Assembly (NCBI RefSeq): GCF_003027925.1 | Contig: NZ_PYPS01000003.1 | Location: 186,001 to 250,000 of the forward strand | DNA from: Micromonospora sp. RP3T | GTDB taxonomy: Bacteria > Actinomycetota > Actinomycetes > Mycobacteriales > Micromonosporaceae | DNA length: 64,000 nucleotides | Direction of reading: 5' to 3' | Shown here: positions 60,591 through 64,000 of the stretch, piece by piece | How positions within the stretch are numbered: position 1 is the first letter of the stretch | Layout: every line of letters starts with the position of its first letter | Notes under the pieces: model-generated | The model's input: the letters and a program-made list of their open reading frames with translations, nothing else | Told to the model about the DNA's origin: nothing | The model's database searches: none | Program-made: the position numbers and the translations under genes

Positions 60591-61900
60591 GGCCGGGCCA
60601 GCACGGTCTCGCGGGCGGCGGCCACCTTGCGGACCGCGCGGATCAGGTCGTCGCAGTCGTCCGGGGTGAGGTTCGACGACAGCGGCACGTCGACGGTCTC
60701 GGTGAGCAGTCGCGCGGTGCGTGGCAGCGTCGCCCGGATCTGTCCCGGGTCCGCGGTGTCATAGAGGAAGCGCCAGTTCCAGAACGCGCGGACGTTCAGG
60801 TCGTCGTCCGCGCCGATGTTGCGGGCGTCGATCCCCTCGGCCCGCAGCGCCCGGGCGAACCAGCCGGCGTCGCCGCCGGGCACGCGGAACACGAACGCCT
60901 CCCCGAGGTACGCCCCGGGCGCGACCGGCCGCCGCACCGCGATGCCGGGCAGGTCGGCCAGGGCCTGCGAGACGTGCGCGTAGTTGCGGTGGAACAGGGT
61001 CAGTCGCTGCGGCAGCCGGGTCAGTTCGGCGCGCAGCAGGGCCGCCCGGATCTCGTCCATCCGGAGGCTGAGCAGCGGCAGGTCCAGGCCGGTGAGCGGC
61101 GGTTCGCCGTCCGGGAAGTGCCGGCGCAGCCGCCCCTCGTACGCCCCGGACAACGCGACCGCCCGGGCGAACAGCGTGCTGTCGTCGGTGATCAGAAAGC
61201 CGCCCTCGCCGCAGTTGAGCGCCTTGTCGGACTGGGTGCTGAACGCCCCGGCGGCGCCGAACGTGCCGAGCTTGCGGCCGTTGAGTTCGGCGCCGAGCGC
61301 CGGCACGGCGTCCTCGATGAGCGGCACGCCCATCTCGGCGGCGAAGGCGGCCAAGGCCTCGACGTCGGCGGCGAAGCCGCGCATGTGGACGACCATGATG
61401 GCCCGGATGTCCGGTCGCCAGCGGCGGCGCAGATCGTCGAGGTCCATCCGCAGGTCGTCGTCGACCTCCACCAGTAATGGCCGGCACCCGGCCAGCACAA
61501 TGGCGCTCGGAGTGGCGACGAAAGTGAATCCGGGACAGGCGACCAATGACCCGGCCGGCACCCCGGCGCCCATCAGGGCGAGGGCAAGTGCGGCCGTGCC
61601 GCTGGAAACGGCGAGGGCGTGCCGGGTGCCGAAATAACGGCACAGTTCGTCCTCGAACCGCCCGCATTCGGTTTCTTTCTGCGCGCGATGGTCGTATCGG
61701 AAGTAGAGATGGCTGCGAATGGCCCGAATTGCGGCGTCCTCGTCGTCGGGGTGCACGAATACCGCGCCCTTGTCGTAGGTGGGCCACGGCGTGTCCCGCA
61801 CCGGCCGGCCGCCGTGCAGTGCGAGCGGTTCTTCCAGCTCAGCGCTGTGCGAGGCCGGCCTGGGCCGGCTCGCCGCGGGAGCGTCGTTGTTCCCGTTCAC
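60587..61900 (-). CDS. DegT/DnrJ/EryC1-type PLP aminotransferase (AHBA synthase-like)
   Basis: This 437-residue PLP enzyme is the first gene of the operon. The Schiff-base Lys is in FSTQSDKALNCGEGGFLITD near residue 225. The phosphate-binding region LAVSSGTAALALALMGAGVP and the Asp in PLIEDAVPALGAEL complete the active site. The family aminates keto-sugars or ketocyclitols and includes AHBA synthase, so its substrate here could be a cyclic ketone. GTG 61900 is chosen because GAGGAG lies 7 nt before it; an upstream ATG at 61972 has no such site. The first ~150 codons use more A/T-ending codons than the neighbours, which suggests transfer. Confidence 0.87.
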   Translation of the reverse strand: MNGNNDAPAASRPRPASHSAELEEPLALHGGRPVRDTPWPTYDKGAVFVHPDDEDAAIRAIRSHLYFRYDHRAQKETECGRFEDELCRYFGTRHALAVSSGTAALALALMGAGVPAGSLVACPGFTFVATPSAIVLAGCRPLLVEVDDDLRMDLDDLRRRWRPDIRAIMVVHMRGFAADVEALAAFAAEMGVPLIEDAVPALGAELNGRKLGTFGAAGAFSTQSDKALNCGEGGFLITDDSTLFARAVALSGAYEGRLRRHFPDGEPPLTGLDLPLLSLRMDEIRAALLRAELTRLPQRLTLFHRNYAHVSQALADLPGIAVRRPVAPGAYLGEAFVFRVPGGDAGWFARALRAEGIDARNIGADDDLNVRAFWNWRFLYDTADPGQIRATLPRTARLLTETVDVPLSSNLTPDDCDDLIRAVRKVAAARETVLARP

Positions 61901-62149
61901 CGGCGGACTCCTCGAGGCGAGCGGTGGATTTCCTATTCCGTCGATAGGATTTACCGAGCGCGCGCCGGGCATGGTCGCCCGGCGGAATCTCGCGTCCGGC
62001 GCGATCCCGTCGAGGGGTGGGAAAAGCCACCAGATCCGACATTGGCGTTAGGTGGATCCAGTGACCATCATGATTGCCGCCGGACTGGCAGCCGTCAACA
62101 TGCGATTGGGAATGTGCACAAGGGTTGCGGACAGTGACAGTGGACAATA

Positions 62150-62162
62150 AGGAATAGTTCCT
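62150..62162. promoter_or_regulatory. Palindrome AGGAA-TAG-TTCCT
   Basis: A perfect 5+5 bp inverted repeat with 3-bp spacer in an AT-richer stretch upstream of the encapsulin operon. It is a candidate operator; the regulator is unknown. Confidence 0.35.
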
Positions 62163-62312
62163 GGTGGGCGCTCGCCGACACCGCCGGCGCGGCCCGTGCC
62201 GCCCGGTCCGGCGGGGGTGGTGTCCGGCATGGACCGGCCGGGGCGCCTGCGAACGCTGCTCTTGCGTCACCCAGGGTGATGGCGGGGGCGAGGATGGTCT
62301 ACCACCGTGGCA

Positions 62313-62417
62313 CCCCTTTGCTCTGCAGCCATCAACGCATCGGTGACCGAACGCTACCGCTGCGCCCGTGTGTGCAGAGCAAAGGGCCGAGCGATGCATG
62401 CCGACGACCGGTAGCGC
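62313..62417. repeat. Three interlocking inverted repeats (structured element)
   Basis: CCCTTTGCTCTGC (62314-62326) pairs perfectly with 62374-62386. GCATCG (62337-62342) pairs with 62392-62397. CGCTACCG (62352-62359) pairs with 62409-62416. The order a-b-c-a'-b'-c' means the pairs cannot all form as nested hairpins in one strand, which points to alternative folds, a pseudoknot-like RNA or a compound DNA-binding site. No coding function is seen. Confidence 0.55.
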
Positions 62418-62638
62418 TGGAGGACATTACCTGTTCAGCGCGATATGCCGCGAGGCGACGCTCAGTACCGCGTCCAATCTGTGATCACGCTGAGTAGTTC
62501 GGCGGATGGGTGCAGCGATATCACTGAACGTCACCACTCGAGGGTCGCGGTTCTTGGCGCCGTGCTCTCGGGCGAGGACACTGTGGCGTCCGCCTGCCGG
62601 CGCGCTGTGCCACTCCGATTCGCTCACCGGATGTGGTC

Positions 62639-63086
62639 ATGGCGACGGTGCGCGACGAGTGGTGTCCGCGGCCGATCCGCGTGTGCCGGCCCGACCCGCA
62701 GGCGGTGGCCCGCCGACTGGGAGAGCGTCACCGCGTGGTTCTCCGTCCTCTGGGTGGTGGTGGCGGCCACGGTCGTCGTGACCACGGTGCGTCGCGCCTG
62801 CGGCGGCCGGCCGGCGGCCGCCGACGAGCGTCCGGCCCCCGGCCGGCCCGGCCGGCGGGCGCGGCGGGTGATGGCCGTCGCCTCGGCCGTGTTCGGCGCG
62901 GTGCTGCTGGGCGTGGCCCTGCCCCGGTTCGCCCGGGACGGCCGGCCGGTCGCGTTCCTCGTCCCATGGGCGGTGGCCGTCGTCGCGATCGTCGGGTTCA
63001 ACCTCTGGACGGCGTTCCGTGGTCCGGCACGCGGCGCGCGTGGTGACGCCGGGCAGGTCACTCCGCCGGCGCCGCCACCTCGATGA
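62639..63086 (+). pseudogene. Small membrane protein with apparent one-base frameshift
   Basis: ATG 62639 opens a GC3-biased frame encoding MATVRDEWCPRPIRVCRPDP. Near 62705-62725 the bias moves to another frame that encodes DWESVTAWFSVLWVVVAATV, a second helix AVASAVFGAVLLGVALP, a third helix VPWAVAVVAIVGFNLW and a polar tail ending at TGA 63084-63086. One extra base, near the CCC of GTGGCCCGCCG, would explain it. The joined product would be about 148 residues with three helices and no recognised family. Its 3' end overlaps the convergent nitroreductase gene by 29 bp. Confidence 0.5.
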
Positions 63087-64000
63087 CGTCGGCCGGCGCG
63101 CGGCGCGGGGCCGGCGGCAGGTCGGCGTCCGGTCCCCAGCCGACGCGCACCACCAGGTAGGGCTCGCCGATGCCGGCGAGCAGGTCACGCATCATCCGGC
63201 GCGGCCAGGCCAGCTCGATCGCGTCGCTGAGCGGCGCGCTGGCCAGGCCCTCGGCGGTGGCGGTGAGCAGCAGCGCCGACAGCGCCTCGCCGCCGCGCAG
63301 CCAGGCCGCCGGGTCGTCGCGCTCACCGAACAGGATCAGGTACGCCGCGCCCCGGTCGAAGTCCGCGCCGACGGTCAGCCCGGCCGCCCCACCGGGAGCG
63401 TGGTCACGCAGCGGCACCCGCCGTGGCGCGGGCCGGACCGCGGTGGCGGTGGGCACGCCGTCGCCGCTGCCCGCCGGGCGATTGGTCCAGCGGCGCAACT
63501 CCTCCCGGTACGCCGGGTCGGCCAGCTCGGCATCGGCGGCGCGGCCGGTGGAGACCGCCAGCATCGGCATCTGGTCCGGGCGGACCACGTGCAGGTGCGC
63601 GCCCTCGGCCTCGACCGCGTCCCCGAGCCGGGCCAGCACCGGTTCCGGGACCGGGCGGTCGCCGTACGCGCGCCGGTCGGTGCGGCGGCGCGGGATCGCG
63701 TCGACCAGCCGGCCGGCCGGCACGTCCAGGGCGGTCGGGCCGGTGGTGCGCAGCCGGGCGAGCAGCGTCGGGTCCGCCCGGTCGGGCAGCCGCTCGACGT
63801 CGACCGTCCAGCCGGCGGCGGCGAGCGAGACCCGGGCGTGGTGCAGCGCCGCGCCACAGCTCAGGACCAGCAGTCGACCGTCCGGGTCGGTGTGCGCGAG
63901 CTGCCGGCCCGGGTCCGTACGCAGCTCCAGCGCGTCCGCGCTGACCCGCCAGCGCCACGGCTGGGTGTTGAACACCGAGGGGGCGTGCAGGGACTGCCGG
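63058..64000 (-). CDS. Acg-like nitroreductase family protein, partial (5' end outside window)
   Basis: The frame is open to the right edge, so the N-terminus is missing. The edge sequence encodes RQSLHAPSVFNTQPWRWRVS, the same FMN-binding opening as in the gene at 37679. About 314 residues are visible. They include RRTDRRAYGDRPVPEPVLAR, GVPTATAVRPAPRRVPLRDH and the C-terminal region LTATAEGLASAPLSDAIEL. These proteins bind FMN; members of the Acg/Rv2032 branch are linked to stress or dormancy. It follows the structured spacer of the encapsulin operon but is probably a separate unit. Confidence 0.8.
   Translation of the reverse strand, partial: RQSLHAPSVFNTQPWRWRVSADALELRTDPGRQLAHTDPDGRLLVLSCGAALHHARVSLAAAGWTVDVERLPDRADPTLLARLRTTGPTALDVPAGRLVDAIPRRRTDRRAYGDRPVPEPVLARLGDAVEAEGAHLHVVRPDQMPMLAVSTGRAADAELADPAYREELRRWTNRPAGSGDGVPTATAVRPAPRRVPLRDHAPGGAAGLTVGADFDRGAAYLILFGERDDPAAWLRGGEALSALLLTATAEGLASAPLSDAIELAWPRRMMRDLLAGIGEPYLVVRVGWGPDADLPPAPRRAPADVIEVAAPAE

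Larger units (their letters stand above)
61901..62638. other. 738-bp intergenic region upstream of the encapsulin operon
   Basis: Lower GC than average and without a supported gene. A 13-bp palindrome AGGAATAGTTCCT lies at 62150-62162, about 250 bp before the operon, and could be an operator. Interlocking inverted repeats fill 62313-62417 (described separately). Short frames at 61779-62051 and 62276-62497 have no coding bias. Confidence 0.5.

Overview
The window is high-GC actinobacterial DNA, most likely from Micromonosporaceae (Micromonospora or a close relative). Third codon positions are almost all G or C, and GTG and TTG starts are common. Several genes lack a Shine-Dalgarno site and instead carry a TANNNT-like hexamer 6-7 nt before the start codon, which suggests leaderless transcripts. 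I see no rRNA, tRNA, CRISPR array or transposase. The genus is inferred from style and gene content only.

Layout. 1-5.6 kb: the tail of a membrane protein, an Otr(A)/Tet(M)-type ribosomal protection protein with a possible overlapping leader peptide, a SulP permease and a leucine-rich-repeat-variant protein. 5.6-11 kb: a MacB/FtsX-type ABC transporter (its permease frameshifted at the very end), divergent from a histidine kinase/response regulator pair. 11-21.6 kb: OsmC, a GIDE-like membrane protein, an acyl-CoA oxidase-type dehydrogenase, a serine-hydrolase-fold protein that has lost its catalytic motifs, a secreted TAP-like peptidase, a PAS-GAF sensor, and an unusual protein pair (18.96-20.6 kb) sharing a repeated beta-prone motif. 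21.8-28 kb: a complete mrpA(B)CDEFG antiporter operon with 4-nt overlaps throughout, then a cold-shock-domain protein. 28.4-30 kb: a polyprenyl diphosphate synthase pair.

30-34.5 kb holds a NACHT NTPase followed by a DUF3800 protein with a possible nuclease core, a candidate two-gene defence module. 34.6-38.7 kb is a tight four-gene cassette (PaaK-like adenylate-forming enzyme, small DUF4188-like protein, GNAT, Acg-like nitroreductase) that looks biosynthetic. 38.7-47.2 kb is a LacI-controlled hemicellulose locus: two GH43 enzymes, a CBM2 esterase and a GH95 fucosidase, with LacI-type operators in the shared upstream region. 47-53.8 kb carries a PIG-L deacetylase, a YbdK-like ligase, glnA, an AsnB-type amidotransferase and a DUF1508 peptide.

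The standout is 53.8-61.9 kb, a minus-strand operon read in the order PLP aminotransferase, MFS exporter, sulfotransferase, atypical SDR, methyltransferase, HK97-fold capsid-like protein, FAD amino-acid oxidase and Asp/Glu racemase. Its first four genes and last two overlap by 1-4 nt. A 292-residue HK97-fold shell protein with no phage neighbours, set inside a tailoring-enzyme operon, fits a 'natural product' encapsulin: a nanocompartment tied to an undescribed, probably sulfated and methylated amino-acid-derived metabolite. A roughly 740-bp structured, lower-GC spacer with interlocking inverted repeats follows, then a frameshifted small membrane protein and a nitroreductase cut by the window edge.

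Three genes (permease, small motif protein, small membrane protein) each look one base out of frame in or near G/C-rich runs. That points either to residual sequencing error or to parallel gene decay.
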